From: Bacteroidaceae bacterium
GTDB taxonomy: Bacteria; Bacteroidota; Bacteroidia; Bacteroidales; Bacteroidaceae
DNA length: 46,244 nucleotides
Assembly (NCBI GenBank): GCA_017468985.1
Contig: JAFUHF010000041.1
Span: 1-46,244, forward strand
Direction: 5' to 3'
Every line of letters begins with the position of its first letter. Positions within the stretch are counted from its first letter, which is position 1. A model generated the notes under the pieces. It was not told the DNA's origin, searched no databases, and was given only the letters and a program-made list of their open reading frames with translations. Made by a program: the position numbers and the translations under genes. Below are positions 26,610 to 36,701 of the stretch, piece by piece.

Positions 26610-29429
26610 TTACTTCACTACGATGTTCACAATGCGGTGGGGCACTACAATGACTTTCACCACCTGCTTTCCTTCCAGATATTTGGGCGTCAGCTCTGCT
26701 TCGAGGGCCAGCTTTTCTGCGTCCTGCCGACTGATGTCGGTAGGCATCTGCAGGGTGAAGCGCGTTTTGCCATTGAAGGAGATACTGATGGTTTCGCTGT
26801 CTTCCTTCAGATATGTTTCGTCATATTCGGGCCATGAGGCATCGCATACGGAGTCTTCGTGGCCCAGTTGCTCCCACAGTTCCTCAGCGATATGCGGCGC
26901 ATAGGGCGCGAGCAGTCTTACGAGGGTTTCCAGAACGCCCTTGTCGGTGCATTTCTGCCCGGCCAGTTCGCCCACACAGATCATGAAGGCCGAAATCGAC
27001 GTATTGTAAGCATAGACCTCCATGTCTTCGCTCACTTTCTTGATAAGCTTGTGGATACTCTTCAGATTTTCGGGCGTAGCAGTGCCTTCCTGAGGCAGGA
27101 ACTGGCCGTCACGGCCCCAAAACAGGTTCCACACCTTGCGCAGGAAGCGCGAACAGCCGTCAATGCCGTTACTGTCCCACGGTTTGCTCATATTGATAGG
27201 TCCGAGGAACATCTCGTAGAGCCGGAGCGTGTCTGCACCATATTTTTCAACAATATGGTCGGGGTTTACGACGTTATACATCGACTTTGACATCTTTTCT
27301 ATGGCCCAGCCGCAGACATACTTCCCATTTTCGAGTACAAATTCTGCGTCATGATACTCCGGACGCCAAGCCTTGAATGCTTCCAGGTCCAGAACGTCAT
27401 TTTGAACGATATTCACGTCAACATGGATGGGCGTAACGTCATATTCGTCCTTTAGTCCGAAGGAAACGAAGCGGTTGGTACCCTGAATGCGATAAACGAA
27501 GTTGCTGCGGCCCTGTATCATTCCCTGATTCACCAGTTTCTTGAACGGCTCTTCCTCGCAGCTGTATCCATAGTCGTGGAGGAACTTGTTCCAGAAACGG
27601 GAGTAGATGAGGTGACCCGTGGCATGCTCCGTACCTCCAATGTAGAGGTCCACTTGCCTCCAGTATTCGTCCACTTTGGAGTCTACGAGGGCCTCAGTGT
27701 TATGGGGATCCATGTAGCGCAGATAGTAGGCACTCGAACCGGCAAAACCGGGCATCGTGTTGAGCTCTAAGGGGAACACGGTCTTCTGATCTATCTTACT
27801 GTTGTCGGTGATGCACTTATTCACCGTGTCCCAAGCCCAACGCTCTGCATTTCCGAGGGGCGGCTCACCTGTTTCGGTCGGGAGGAACTTCTTCACCTCC
27901 GGAAGTTCGAGTGGGAGACACTCCTCGGGTATCATGCGAGGTATTCCATGCTCATAATAGACCGGAAAGGGTTCCCCCCAGTAGCGTTGACGGCTAAATA
28001 TGGCATCGCGCAAGCGGTAATTCACTTTTACGCGGCCAATGCCTCTCTCGGTAACGTATTTCTTCGTAGCGGCAATGGCTTCCTTCACAGTGAGACCGTT
28101 GAGAGAGAAATTTTTGCCTTCAGAGTTAGTAACGATTCCTTCCTTGGCATCAAAACTCTGTTCACTGACGTCACAGCCTTCTATTAGAGGGATTATAGGC
28201 AAATTAAAGGCTCGGGCAAAGGCGTAATCGCGACTGTCGTGTGCAGGCACGGCCATGATGGCACCTGTACCGTAACCGGCGAGCACATAGTCACTCACCC
28301 AAATGGGTACGGCCGAATCAGTGAATGGATTAATCGCGTAGGATCCCGTAAAGACGCCAGTCTTCTCCGTTGCCATTTGGCGTTCGCGCTCTGTGCGTTT
28401 TTTGGTCTGATTCACATATGCCTCCACGGCTTGACGCTGCTCCGCGGTGGTAAGCTCGCTCACCAGCTCACTTTCAGGCGCTAAAACCATGAAAGTCACG
28501 CCAAACATAGTGTCCGCGCGTGTTGTGAAGATGGTAAACTTCTTGTCGCTGTCCTTCACGCGGAATTCCACCTCGGTTCCCTCGCTGCGGCCTATCCAGT
28601 TGCGCTGTGTTTCCTTGATGGAGTCCGTCCAGTCAATGGTCTCCAGCCCGTCGAGCAGTCGCTGGGCGTAGGCAGAAACGCGCAGGCACCACTGCTTCAT
28701 TTTCTTCTGCACCACGGGATAGCCGCCTCTTACGCTGACACCTTCCACCACCTCGTCGTTGGCCAACACGGTGCCCAGCTCCGGACACCAGTTCACCATC
28801 ATTTCGCCAAGGTAGGCTATGCGGTAATTCATGAGCACCTGACTCTGTCGGGCCTCGCCCATGGCGTTCCACTCAGCAGCCGTCAGATGGAGCTCCTCCG
28901 TTTGAGCGGCGTGGAGGCCCTCGGTACCATGCTGGGCGAGGTGCTCCGTGAATTTAGAAATGGGCTGGGCCTTGCTCAGGTCCAAATCGTAGTATGATTC
29001 AAACATCCGCTGGAAGGCCCACTGCGTCCAGTGATAATAGCCGGGCTCGCAGGTGCGCACTTCGCGGTCCCAGTCAAAAGAGAAACCTATGCGGTCGAGC
29101 TGTTCGCGATAGCGGTCAATGTTTTTCTCCGTAGTGACAGCCGGATGCTGCCCCGTTTGAATGGCATACTGCTCGGCAGGCAGTCCATAGGCGTCGTACC
29201 CCATGGGATTGAGCACATTGAATCCCTTCATGCGCTTATAGCGTGCATAAATGTCGCTGGCGATGTAGCCCAGGGGGTGACCAACGTGCAAGCCGGCCCC
29301 GGAGGGATAGGGAAACATGTTCAATACGTAATATTTTGGCTTCTGGGGATCTTCCGTCACCTTATAGGTTTTACGTTCCACCCAACGCTGGCGCCATTTT
29401 TTCTCAATTTCGATAAAATTATATTCCAT
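26610..29429 (-). CDS. leuS: Leucyl-tRNA synthetase
   Basis: A 939-residue class Ia aminoacyl-tRNA synthetase that charges tRNA-Leu. The HIGH motif is in [16 protein letters not shown] (HVGH at 48-51) and KMSKS is intact near 711-715 (EKMSKSMYN). The editing domain (CP1) is present in the middle with [12 protein letters not shown] and [13 protein letters not shown]. The C-terminal anticodon-binding region includes [17 protein letters not shown]. The length is typical for Bacteroidetes. It heads the long minus-strand series that continues through yitT, the fucosyltransferase-like gene, rdgB, DUF4838, the glycosidase-like gene and nrnA. Confidence 0.98.
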   Translation of the reverse strand: MEYNFIEIEKKWRQRWVERKTYKVTEDPQKPKYYVLNMFPYPSGAGLHVGHPLGYIASDIYARYKRMKGFNVLNPMGYDAYGLPAEQYAIQTGQHPAVTTEKNIDRYREQLDRIGFSFDWDREVRTCEPGYYHWTQWAFQRMFESYYDLDLSKAQPISKFTEHLAQHGTEGLHAAQTEELHLTAAEWNAMGEARQSQVLMNYRIAYLGEMMVNWCPELGTVLANDEVVEGVSVRGGYPVVQKKMKQWCLRVSAYAQRLLDGLETIDWTDSIKETQRNWIGRSEGTEVEFRVKDSDKKFTIFTTRADTMFGVTFMVLAPESELVSELTTAEQRQAVEAYVNQTKKRTERERQMATEKTGVFTGSYAINPFTDSAVPIWVSDYVLAGYGTGAIMAVPAHDSRDYAFARAFNLPIIPLIEGCDVSEQSFDAKEGIVTNSEGKNFSLNGLTVKEAIAATKKYVTERGIGRVKVNYRLRDAIFSRQRYWGEPFPVYYEHGIPRMIPEECLPLELPEVKKFLPTETGEPPLGNAERWAWDTVNKCITDNSKIDQKTVFPLELNTMPGFAGSSAYYLRYMDPHNTEALVDSKVDEYWRQVDLYIGGTEHATGHLIYSRFWNKFLHDYGYSCEEEPFKKLVNQGMIQGRSNFVYRIQGTNRFVSFGLKDEYDVTPIHVDVNIVQNDVLDLEAFKAWRPEYHDAEFVLENGKYVCGWAIEKMSKSMYNVVNPDHIVEKYGADTLRLYEMFLGPINMSKPWDSNGIDGCSRFLRKVWNLFWGRDGQFLPQEGTATPENLKSIHKLIKKVSEDMEVYAYNTSISAFMICVGELAGQKCTDKGVLETLVRLLAPYAPHIAEELWEQLGHEDSVCDASWPEYDETYLKEDSETISISFNGKTRFTLQMPTDISRQDAEKLALEAELTPKYLEGKQVVKVIVVPHRIVNIVVK

Positions 29430-29475
29430 ACAATGTTGCTAACCTGACTATGAGGGTAAGTGTTACTTTAGACTG

Positions 29476-29483
29476 CAAAAATA
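29476..29483 (-). promoter_or_regulatory. -7 element of the leuS series
   Basis: The minus strand reads TATTTTTG, an exact TAnnTTTG, 46 bases before the leuS ATG. The -33 half is not clear. Confidence 0.5.
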
Positions 29484-29581
29484 CAATATTCTTTTGAGGA
29501 ATAGCGCGTAGGTATCAGAAAATCACTCTGCATTGGCCTTATCTTCGGGCAAGAGTAATGAGAGGAGCAGAAATACGTTCG

Positions 29582-29800
29582 TCCATTCGGTCCAATCACT
29601 TCACGTTAGGTCCGAAAAACGCTTCCATTCCGCCCAATTGCCTCACGTTTGGCCCAAAAAACACTTCCATTCCGCCTAATCGCTTCACGTTAGGTCCGAA
29701 AAACGCTTCCATTCCGCCCAATCGCTTCACGTTTGGACCGAAAAACACTTCCATTCAGCCCAATCGCTTCACGTTTGGCCCAAATCAAGCTTCCATTCGG
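29582..29800. repeat. 42-bp tandem repeat array, five units plus a partial sixth
   Basis: Unit starts (TCCATT) fall at 29582, 29624, 29666, 29708, 29750 and 29792, exactly 42 bases apart. Units alternate: 1 and 3 carry TTAGGTCCGAAAAACGC, while 2 and 4 carry TTTGGCCCAAAAAACAC or a close variant, so an 84-bp higher-order unit has been duplicated. Because 42 is divisible by three, one plus-strand frame (29558-29815) stays open and would encode a 14-residue repeat (core GPKNASIPPNR), but it lacks a convincing start or context. No unique spacers. Confidence 0.92.
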
Positions 29801-29832
29801 CCTCCCGAGGCTTGATCAGGCCAAATGGCCAT

Positions 29833-29858
29833 AAAAAAACCGCCACCGAAGTGGCGGT
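29833..29858 (-). terminator. Terminator of the AlbA_2 gene
   Basis: On the minus strand ACCGCCAC and GTGGCGGT form an 8-bp stem with a four-base loop (29839-29858), followed by TTTTTTTAT. It lies 39 bases past the AlbA_2 stop codon. Confidence 0.9.
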
Positions 29859-29896
29859 CAGACTGAATAAAAATGATTCTGTACCTTCGTCCTACA

Positions 29897-32800
29897 TTAT
29901 GGGAACACCACACCGGCTTGGCGGAGCGCCGTGGCCCATGGATAGGACGCACTGATGGGCGTGCCGAGCGTGGTGCGTGGCCGCAGGGTGATTCCATCCA
30001 GTTCGGGCAGCACACGGGCAGGAACCGTTTCGTTTCCAAGGTAGCCCTGGCTCTCCACGTCGCACAGTGGGTGACCTTTGGAGCGGATGCTCTCCTCCTC
30101 CAACTGGCTGATGGCATCTACGCGCACCACTTTGCGCCCACGGGCATCCACATTGAAGGTAACGAGTCCGTCGTCAGGCCCCATGATGGTAGCAAAGAGC
30201 GCCTCATGGTCGGCATTGCGCTTATAGGCCTTGTTGTCAGTTTTCTCCAGCAGCTCGGCAATCGGCACCTTGACCACGTTGCCTCCCTCATAACAGATGA
30301 CGAGGTAATGGTCGCGTTCCTCGTCGCGGATGGCCAGACTGAGAAGCGTTTCGTCCCAGTATTCGTCGGTGGTCTTCTTATATTCATGCTCGGGCAGGAA
30401 GTGGAGATAGGCAATCGTAGGTACATAGCTCTCCTCGTAGCTGTGGAGCACATTGGGACGCATTTTGCTGGTAGCAATGCTCTTGGCAGGATTTTTTTCG
30501 TCGGGTTTCCGAATAGATGCGGCCTTTACGGGCTCTGACGGAGCCACAGGCTCGCTCACAGGCTGGGGGTCAGGTTTCCTGACGGTGCGGCGCGCCATAA
30601 ACAAGTCGAGGTCGGTGCCTGAAAGCATCACTTTGGCCACACCGCGACGCTCGTAGAGATGCCCGTCACAATAGGCAGGATAAGGATAGGGGTTCACCTT
30701 GATCACGCAAACCTTGCGCTCCACCGTGCCGGGCCCCTCGTCGGAATCGAAGCTAATTTTCACATAAGCCTCGGCATCCTTGCCTATCTGGTTGCGTATT
30801 TCCCACCCCAGATAGTTAGCGTAGCGGTCGGTGCTGCCCCGGAACTCCTCGTAGGCCAGGTCTTGGGCAATGCCTACACCGGCTCCCTGGTCGTTCACCC
30901 CAATATAGAGCGTTCCGCCATCAGCATTGAGGAAAGAGCAGATCTCCTTCATGATTTCAGCAGTTTGCTGCTTCAGGTCGGGCTGCATGTGGCTCCCTGA
31001 AGGATAGACAAGGCTCGACTTGAACTCATGGCGGAGGTCTTCCTGCCCGTAGTTCTTCAACGTGGATTCCCGTTGGGAGAGTTGGAGCAGTTCGTAGATC
31101 TTCACCTCTATGTCGTGACCGAGATAAGCCAGATCGCCGGCTTGCAGCAGGTTGTAGGAAAGCACCAGCTCTGCCAGCCGGGCTATCTTGGTGCCGGCAT
31201 GCTCATTCATGAGATTCCAGAGACTTGGGTTGAGTTCGCGATGGCCAATCATGCTTACAGCCTTTATCTCGAGATAATGGCTGTATAATTCAGTCTGCGA
31301 ACTGAGCCTGGCTTCTTCCGTGAGATTCAAATCATGCAAAACTTCACCATCAATCTTGCCGTTAGTCTCAAAACTCTTCAAAAGCCATATCAGCTTCATG
31401 CGACAGGCATAATAATCGCGCATTTCGGGCTCTTCGAGTATGGAGGAGAGCAATCTGGCAAATCCCAGGTAGTTGTAGGCTTCCAGATAGTCCTGCCGAC
31501 TGGCTGAATAGCGATCAATGAGATGCATTAACTCCTGGAGATAGGCTGAAGTGAGCACCGTTTCGCCTGAGATGACATCTTTTTCGCTGTCATCCTCGTC
31601 GGAGGCTCCCTGGAAGGTCCTGTCGTTGGCATAAATGTTCATCATCTGATGGAACGCGGCCGGAATGTAGAAGGATTTGGCCGTGATGCCCACGAACTGA
31701 ACCTTCAACGACCCACTGCGGCCTCGCTCCCTATGGGTTACGGTGACAAACGTTCCGCTTGGAAGTACAGGCATGCCCACGCGTCGGGGAATGTAGATGG
31801 GCGCGCCAAAGTCGGAAACGCCGATGTAGTTTTCGCGGTCGGAAGTGAATATGCGACATACGAAGATCTCGTCATAACCCACGGTGTCGACCAGAATGCT
31901 CTGTATGAGCTGTTGTATGGAGAAAACACACTCTCCGTCCTCTCCCACGCTCTTCACCTGAGCCTTGAAGAGCAGTGGCACACTGCGGTCGCGATCCCAA
32001 TAGAAGGCGTTGACCTCCACCTCCAGATGTTTGGCATATCCCAGCACGTCGCTCATGTGAAGCCATCCCTGCCCGGAATAGGCTTCGTCTTCTATCTTGC
32101 AACGGAACAGGCAGGGGTCGCGCTGATCGCGCGAAACCACCCTGATGTCTACTACGTCGCCCACATTGGGCACCGTTTTGCGCCTCACCGTACTCCGCAA
32201 GCGCGGCTGACTGCTCAAACTGCGCTCAATGTCGGTCCATAGGTCGCGATAATAGGCTATGTCATCCTTCTTGCCCGTTAGGCGGCCGCCGTCGGCCGTG
32301 ACACTGAGCCCAAGAAAAGGCAGTCCAATGAGTTTCTTCTGTCGGATGCTCTCATGAAGGGGGCAGATGCGCACCCCATCGTCGGTGATGACAACTTGCG
32401 CATAGGCCCCTTCGTAGACTTTCGTCATGCCGAAGCGTGGCGTGCGCGACTCAAGGGTCAGCCGACTGGCCAGAAGGCCCGGCTGGGTGGTGTCATCCCA
32501 GCTATACTCGTGGAGTACGGGTATGCGTCCCATCAGGGTGATAAATGCCTTGTAGAGCAGCTGTGACGAGTTGCCCGTGGGCTGCAATGAAGCGTAGCGA
32601 TAGAGCATGGCCTTGTTGAGTTTGCAGTCAATGATGCTGCCGTCGTCTTCCTCCTTGGCCAAATAGAGCTGAATGGCCAGGGCTTCCATCATGCTGCTGG
32701 CCGTGGAGCGGCCTGCGGAGCCTAAAAGGTCGGCCTGCTTGCGGAATTCGCGGACATAAAGTTCCAAGGTCTTCACGAAGGCACGGCGGAAGGGCTCTGC

Positions 32801-33757
32801 ATTCCAATATTGCTCCTCGCGCGAATGAATGATCGAAAAAATCTCCTCCATTTTCATACTGACAATGTCGGGACGGAGAACAAAGATGCCAATCATGATA
32901 TTGAGGCTCTCGGCAGCGTGATAAATGTAACCAGTGCGCTTCAGGTTGCGAAGCAGATGGTCAATATAGACTTCTTCCTGTCCACCGTCAATGAGTTCGA
33001 CCACTTTTTGGTATCGTTCGATCTGCTCCACCATGGAGGTGAGCCTTTGCTGGAACATGCGGCGCTCACTGATGTTGCAATTGCTCAAAATTTCGTTTTC
33101 TTCGAGCATATAGATAGACAGGGCCCTCATTTGCTGCAAAAATGTGCCATTGTCGATCACGGCAGGCCCATTTTGGCTTCCAATGGACGCCATCATCCAC
33201 TCGTTGCACGCATCGGCAAAAGGTTCCTTGTCAGTAAAAAGGAGATTAACGAACGACTGCACGTCAGTCCCACTGGAATAGAGCTCTAAGGCCTTTTTGA
33301 TCTCTTGAGGGTCTAATGAGGTAGTTTCGGGGCCGCTATTTGTAACTAATTCCAAGGTTAGCTTGACGCCTGACAGGCTTTTTACTCTGCATTTGATCTG
33401 CTGATGAATATAGAGCTTGGCACGTTTATAGTCCCAGAGGCGAAAATAGAATCCGTTAGCGTCGGCCACTTGATAATATCCTCCACGCGAGGTGAAATCA
33501 GCCGTCACCAAAAAGTCATATTCGCTTCCCACTCGATAGCATTGCTTGAGCAGGGGCACATAATCCTGCGTAACCTTGACGCCATACTCACTTTCGTCTA
33601 TATTGCAACGAATCTCCGTAAGGTCTTGCCGGCTTTCCTGAAAAGGAAACAAAGCCACGGAGTAGTCACGTCCACCATACTCTACTTTCACGTATGGCCT
33701 CCTGTCATACGTATAACGATCCTTAATTTTAAGAATCAACTGTTTTCTTGAAGTCAT
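29897..33757 (-). CDS. Large multidomain protein with AlbA_2 (Schlafen-type) domain
   Basis: A 1286-residue soluble protein with no signal or membrane segment. Residues 1-140 form beta-rich, OB-like sequence. A helical region follows (150-420). Residues about 525-705 contain two or three S1/OB-like segments (VGDVVDIRVVSRDQ, GWLHMSDVLGYAKHLEVEV, FVTVTHRERGRSGSLKV). A second helical part spans 730-900. An AlbA_2 domain covers 905-1057, with EFKSSLVY (Glu911, Lys913) and FLNADGGTLYIGVND (942-956), the usual marks. After a Pro-rich linker, 1100-1286 is beta-rich with GGNVVKVPIAELL, faintly like GyrA C-terminal repeats. Nucleic-acid binding is likely. The function is unknown. It is a single-gene unit with its own promoter and terminator. 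Confidence 0.75.
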   Translation of the reverse strand: MTSRKQLILKIKDRYTYDRRPYVKVEYGGRDYSVALFPFQESRQDLTEIRCNIDESEYGVKVTQDYVPLLKQCYRVGSEYDFLVTADFTSRGGYYQVADANGFYFRLWDYKRAKLYIHQQIKCRVKSLSGVKLTLELVTNSGPETTSLDPQEIKKALELYSSGTDVQSFVNLLFTDKEPFADACNEWMMASIGSQNGPAVIDNGTFLQQMRALSIYMLEENEILSNCNISERRMFQQRLTSMVEQIERYQKVVELIDGGQEEVYIDHLLRNLKRTGYIYHAAESLNIMIGIFVLRPDIVSMKMEEIFSIIHSREEQYWNAEPFRRAFVKTLELYVREFRKQADLLGSAGRSTASSMMEALAIQLYLAKEEDDGSIIDCKLNKAMLYRYASLQPTGNSSQLLYKAFITLMGRIPVLHEYSWDDTTQPGLLASRLTLESRTPRFGMTKVYEGAYAQVVITDDGVRICPLHESIRQKKLIGLPFLGLSVTADGGRLTGKKDDIAYYRDLWTDIERSLSSQPRLRSTVRRKTVPNVGDVVDIRVVSRDQRDPCLFRCKIEDEAYSGQGWLHMSDVLGYAKHLEVEVNAFYWDRDRSVPLLFKAQVKSVGEDGECVFSIQQLIQSILVDTVGYDEIFVCRIFTSDRENYIGVSDFGAPIYIPRRVGMPVLPSGTFVTVTHRERGRSGSLKVQFVGITAKSFYIPAAFHQMMNIYANDRTFQGASDEDDSEKDVISGETVLTSAYLQELMHLIDRYSASRQDYLEAYNYLGFARLLSSILEEPEMRDYYACRMKLIWLLKSFETNGKIDGEVLHDLNLTEEARLSSQTELYSHYLEIKAVSMIGHRELNPSLWNLMNEHAGTKIARLAELVLSYNLLQAGDLAYLGHDIEVKIYELLQLSQRESTLKNYGQEDLRHEFKSSLVYPSGSHMQPDLKQQTAEIMKEICSFLNADGGTLYIGVNDQGAGVGIAQDLAYEEFRGSTDRYANYLGWEIRNQIGKDAEAYVKISFDSDEGPGTVERKVCVIKVNPYPYPAYCDGHLYERRGVAKVMLSGTDLDLFMARRTVRKPDPQPVSEPVAPSEPVKAASIRKPDEKNPAKSIATSKMRPNVLHSYEESYVPTIAYLHFLPEHEYKKTTDEYWDETLLSLAIRDEERDHYLVICYEGGNVVKVPIAELLEKTDNKAYKRNADHEALFATIMGPDDGLVTFNVDARGRKVVRVDAISQLEEESIRSKGHPLCDVESQGYLGNETVPARVLPELDGITLRPRTTLGTPISASYPWATALRQAGVVFP

Positions 33758-33798
33758 AAATAAATCTGATTTTTAATAACAGGTTCTGTTTTTCAAGG

Positions 33799-33806
33799 CA
33801 AAAGTA
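33799..33806 (-). promoter_or_regulatory. -7 element of the AlbA_2 gene
   Basis: The minus strand reads TACTTTTG, an exact TAnnTTTG, about 40 bases before the ATG at 33757. The nearest TTTG lies 24 bases upstream, longer than the usual 19-21. Confidence 0.5.
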
Positions 33807-33847
33807 ACAAAAAAGCGGCATGCTGCCAATCAAAAGGGAAGTTTTCG

Positions 33848-33855
33848 TATCTTTG
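33848..33855 (+). promoter_or_regulatory. -7 element of the GH78-like gene
   Basis: TATCTTTG is an exact -7 match, 38 bases before ATG 33894. No TTTG is seen at the -33 position, so the promoter may depend on an activator. It diverges from the AlbA_2 promoter 42 bases away. Confidence 0.5.
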
Positions 33856-33893
33856 CAAACGATATAAACAAAACGTTTTACAATCATACACCC

Positions 33894-35663
33894 ATGAAGA
33901 AGAGACTCTCCATTGTCTTAGGCCTTCTGGCGCTGGCCTTTCCGCTTTTTGCACAGATGCATATTCCTCCAGTGTTTAAAGACACTTCCGGCATCCGTCC
34001 CGACAAGATGACTCGCGCTTACATCACGCCAAAGCGCATCGTTTGGGTTTCAAACCCAACGTCAGTGAAGGACGCCTTCCACCTGTTGGAGCCCAATACG
34101 GGGCAAGCCGACCTGGAGAACAAGAACATGTGTCTTTTAACTTCCCAAAAGGGCGACACGGCTTCCATCATACTGGATTTTGGCCGAGAAATACACGGCG
34201 GCCTGAAATTGGTGTTCAGTCAGTGCAGCAAGGGCGAAACGCCTCTGATGCGTATTCGCTTTGGAGAGTCAGTTAGCGAAACGTGCAGCGAGTTAAAGAG
34301 CATTACGGGCAATCCTAACGGAGCCACCAACGACCATGCCATACGTGACTTCAAAACGGTAGTCCCGTTCTGGGGGCAGATAGAATTAGGAAGCACGGGA
34401 TTCCGCTTCGTACGCATTGACCTGCTCAGCGAGGATATTTCCATCTTCATGAAAGAAGCGACCGCCATTTTTCGCTTTAAAGACGTCCCGTACCTTGGCT
34501 CTTTCAAGTGTGACGACGAAAATTTGAATGAAATATGGAACGTAGGCGCATATACCGTTCATTTGAACATGCAGGAATACATTTGGGACGGAATAAAGCG
34601 CGACAGGCTCATTTGGTTGGGCGACATGCACCCCGAAACATCTACGATAAGCCGCGTGTTTGGCAACGACGATTCTTTTTACGCCAGTTTGGACTTAGCG
34701 TGTGAGCAATGGCCTCTTCCAAACTGGCTGAACGGCATGAGCGCATACTCTTTGTGGTATCTCATCATTCAGCACGATTGGTACCTGCACAATGGCGACA
34801 AAACATACTTGAATAATCATGCCGCCTATATCACAGGGCTCATTGACCAGATTGACGGCCTTGTGGATGCCGACGGTAGCGAGCATCTGGCCGCAGCGCG
34901 CTTCTTAGACTGGCCCTCAAGCCCCAATAAAGAGGGAGTAGAAGCCGGATACAGGGCGTTGCTGTGCTGGGCCATGGACGACGGGGCCAAACTCTGCCGC
35001 CTTTTGGGTGACGAAAGCCATGAAAAGAAGTGTCACGACATCACTGCGCGGCTCAAAAAGAAAATTCTGCCTCCCAACGACCTGAAACAGGCCGCAGCAC
35101 TCATGGCCATCGCCGGACTGATGACGCCGGAAGAAGCAGCAACGAAATACATTCTCCCCAGAGGACCGAAAGGCTTTTCTACGTTCTATGGCTACTATAT
35201 GCTGCAAGCTTTGGCCATGGCCGGGAAGTATGACGAAGCCATGGACATCATCAAAGCCTTCTGGGGAGGCATGCTGAAGCTTGGCGCCACTACGTTCTGG
35301 GAAGATTTCAATTTAGACTGGACGGAGAATGCAGCCAGGATTGACGACTTTGTTCCGGCAGGCAAAAAGGACATCCACGGGGACTTTGGAGCCTATTGTT
35401 ACCCCGGATTCCGTCACAGTTTCTGTCACGGATGGGCATCGGGCCCCACGGCATGGATGTCGGAGCACATTTTGGGTTTCCAGCCCCTCGAAGCAGGATG
35501 CCGCAAGCTGAGCATCAAGCCTCATTTAGGCCACCTGAAGTGGGCGGAAGGAACTTTACCCACGCCTTACGGCACCGTATACGTAAAGCATACAAAAGAT
35601 GCCGCTGGCAAGGTTCACACCACCGTAAAAGCCCCGAAAGACATTAAGATTGTGAAGCAATGA
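33894..35663 (+). CDS. Secreted alpha-L-rhamnosidase-like protein (GH78-type)
   Basis: A 589-residue exported protein with signal peptide MKKRLSIVLGLLALAFPLFA. A beta-sandwich region (about 60-195) with IILDFGREIHGG and GFRFVRIDL leads to an (alpha/alpha)6 barrel. WDGIKRDRLIWLGDMHPE (231-248) matches the GH78 active-site segment, where acidic residues protonate the bond. C-terminal HGWASGPTAWMSEHILG and the following beta-domain (LSIKPHLGHLKWAEGTLPT) are typical of GH78 ends. It probably removes terminal rhamnose or a similar sugar in the periplasm or outside. It is monocistronic, convergent with the PAP2 gene, whose end is 13 bases away, and no SusCD pair is near. Confidence 0.82.
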   Translation: MKKRLSIVLGLLALAFPLFAQMHIPPVFKDTSGIRPDKMTRAYITPKRIVWVSNPTSVKDAFHLLEPNTGQADLENKNMCLLTSQKGDTASIILDFGREIHGGLKLVFSQCSKGETPLMRIRFGESVSETCSELKSITGNPNGATNDHAIRDFKTVVPFWGQIELGSTGFRFVRIDLLSEDISIFMKEATAIFRFKDVPYLGSFKCDDENLNEIWNVGAYTVHLNMQEYIWDGIKRDRLIWLGDMHPETSTISRVFGNDDSFYASLDLACEQWPLPNWLNGMSAYSLWYLIIQHDWYLHNGDKTYLNNHAAYITGLIDQIDGLVDADGSEHLAAARFLDWPSSPNKEGVEAGYRALLCWAMDDGAKLCRLLGDESHEKKCHDITARLKKKILPPNDLKQAAALMAIAGLMTPEEAATKYILPRGPKGFSTFYGYYMLQALAMAGKYDEAMDIIKAFWGGMLKLGATTFWEDFNLDWTENAARIDDFVPAGKKDIHGDFGAYCYPGFRHSFCHGWASGPTAWMSEHILGFQPLEAGCRKLSIKPHLGHLKWAEGTLPTPYGTVYVKHTKDAAGKVHTTVKAPKDIKIVKQ

Positions 35664-35676
35664 GTGCCCCAAGGGC

Positions 35677-36642
35677 TCAGGCCCGAGGGCGATGAACGTA
35701 ACGTGAATGGTAGATGCGCAACGACAGGGCATAAAACAGCAACGCACTGCCCCATCCGGCAATAACGTCCACACCGTAGTGCGCACCGATATAGACGGTG
35801 GACAAACAAAGCACTACGTAGAAGGGCAAAAAAAACAGGAGCAAGACTTTCGACATTTTTCGCGCTAACAGCATCAGCACAGTGGCAAGCCCCACGTGAG
35901 AGCTGGGAAAGGCCGCAATGGGGAACTCGCTGCCTTGCAATTTCTCCACCAAGCTATAGAAGAAGCCCGAATGAATGCCATTATCATAGTTCAGCTCCGG
36001 ATGGAGACGAAACCAATCGCCAATTGAAGGAAACACACCGGCGGAAGCCGCATCAACGCCAATTTTGGGGTAATAGAACTGTGGTCCACCTGCCTGAAGA
36101 AACAGAAACACCACATAGTACATGGCGAAAGACGAAAGTATGACCGTAGTGGTTCTATCGAAATGTCGATAGGCGCAAAAAGTGGCAAAAACCACTGTCA
36201 CGACAATCATCAGGTAATATGAAAAGTAGCCCATGTAGAACAGCTCACTCCAAAAGGCTCCATGGAGCACTTGGTGGAACACCAAGGCTGGCTGACAGCC
36301 GAAAATCAGTTGATCGGCATGCGCAAAGAAGGGGTCTACGTTGGGCATGAGCTTTGCAAAGTTATAGATATCGGGGTACCAGAACGAGAGCAACGCCACT
36401 TGGAAGTAAACGCGCAATACGTAGGTGAGATCGCAGGGAAAATTACGGTAAAGCCGCCAGAGTACCACAGTAAAGGCGATGATAGCCAATCGGGAAAGGA
36501 TGGGAGCCGGGCCGGCGGCAATTTCGTGGTAAAACACCACGGCCATGGCCAGGGTAAAGAGATTATACACCATCATGACCTTTTCCTGACCAATAAGTCC
36601 GGGTAAGGGTTGCTGACGGGCGATATATTTATTGAAATTCAT
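35677..36642 (-). CDS. PAP2-family phosphotransferase (AUR1-like)
   Basis: A 321-residue protein with about six to eight membrane helices. The PAP2/AUR1 motifs are GGPQFYYP (185-192), FPSSHVGLAT with His249, and GAHYGVDVIAGW with His288 and Asp292, giving the His-His-Asp set used by phosphatidic acid phosphatases and inositol phosphorylceramide synthases. The spacing and the large loop between the first and second motifs resemble AUR1-like enzymes, which transfer a phospho-head group to ceramide. Bacteroidetes make sphingolipids, so such a role is possible, but dephosphorylation of a lipid is equally consistent. It is the last gene after the epimerase, 59 bases downstream. Confidence 0.8.
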   Translation of the reverse strand: MNFNKYIARQQPLPGLIGQEKVMMVYNLFTLAMAVVFYHEIAAGPAPILSRLAIIAFTVVLWRLYRNFPCDLTYVLRVYFQVALLSFWYPDIYNFAKLMPNVDPFFAHADQLIFGCQPALVFHQVLHGAFWSELFYMGYFSYYLMIVVTVVFATFCAYRHFDRTTTVILSSFAMYYVVFLFLQAGGPQFYYPKIGVDAASAGVFPSIGDWFRLHPELNYDNGIHSGFFYSLVEKLQGSEFPIAAFPSSHVGLATVLMLLARKMSKVLLLFFLPFYVVLCLSTVYIGAHYGVDVIAGWGSALLFYALSLRIYHSRYVHRPRA

Positions 36643-36701
36643 AAATCCGAATGCTTTACTTCATACTGATTGAGCTAAAATTTGCTTTCCCCCGAGCCTG
36701 C

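Larger units (their letters stand above)
29430..29896. other. 467-bp spacer between leuS and the AlbA_2 gene
   Basis: It contains the leuS promoter, the 42-bp tandem array and the terminator of the AlbA_2 gene, each listed separately. Both flanking genes are on the minus strand. Nothing else is recognised in the remaining sequence. Confidence 0.6.

Noticed and set aside
29558-29815. 85-codon plus-strand frame of 14-residue repeats
   Set aside because: The frame is open only because the tandem period is a multiple of three; there is no promoter, no recognisable start context and no known repeat protein.
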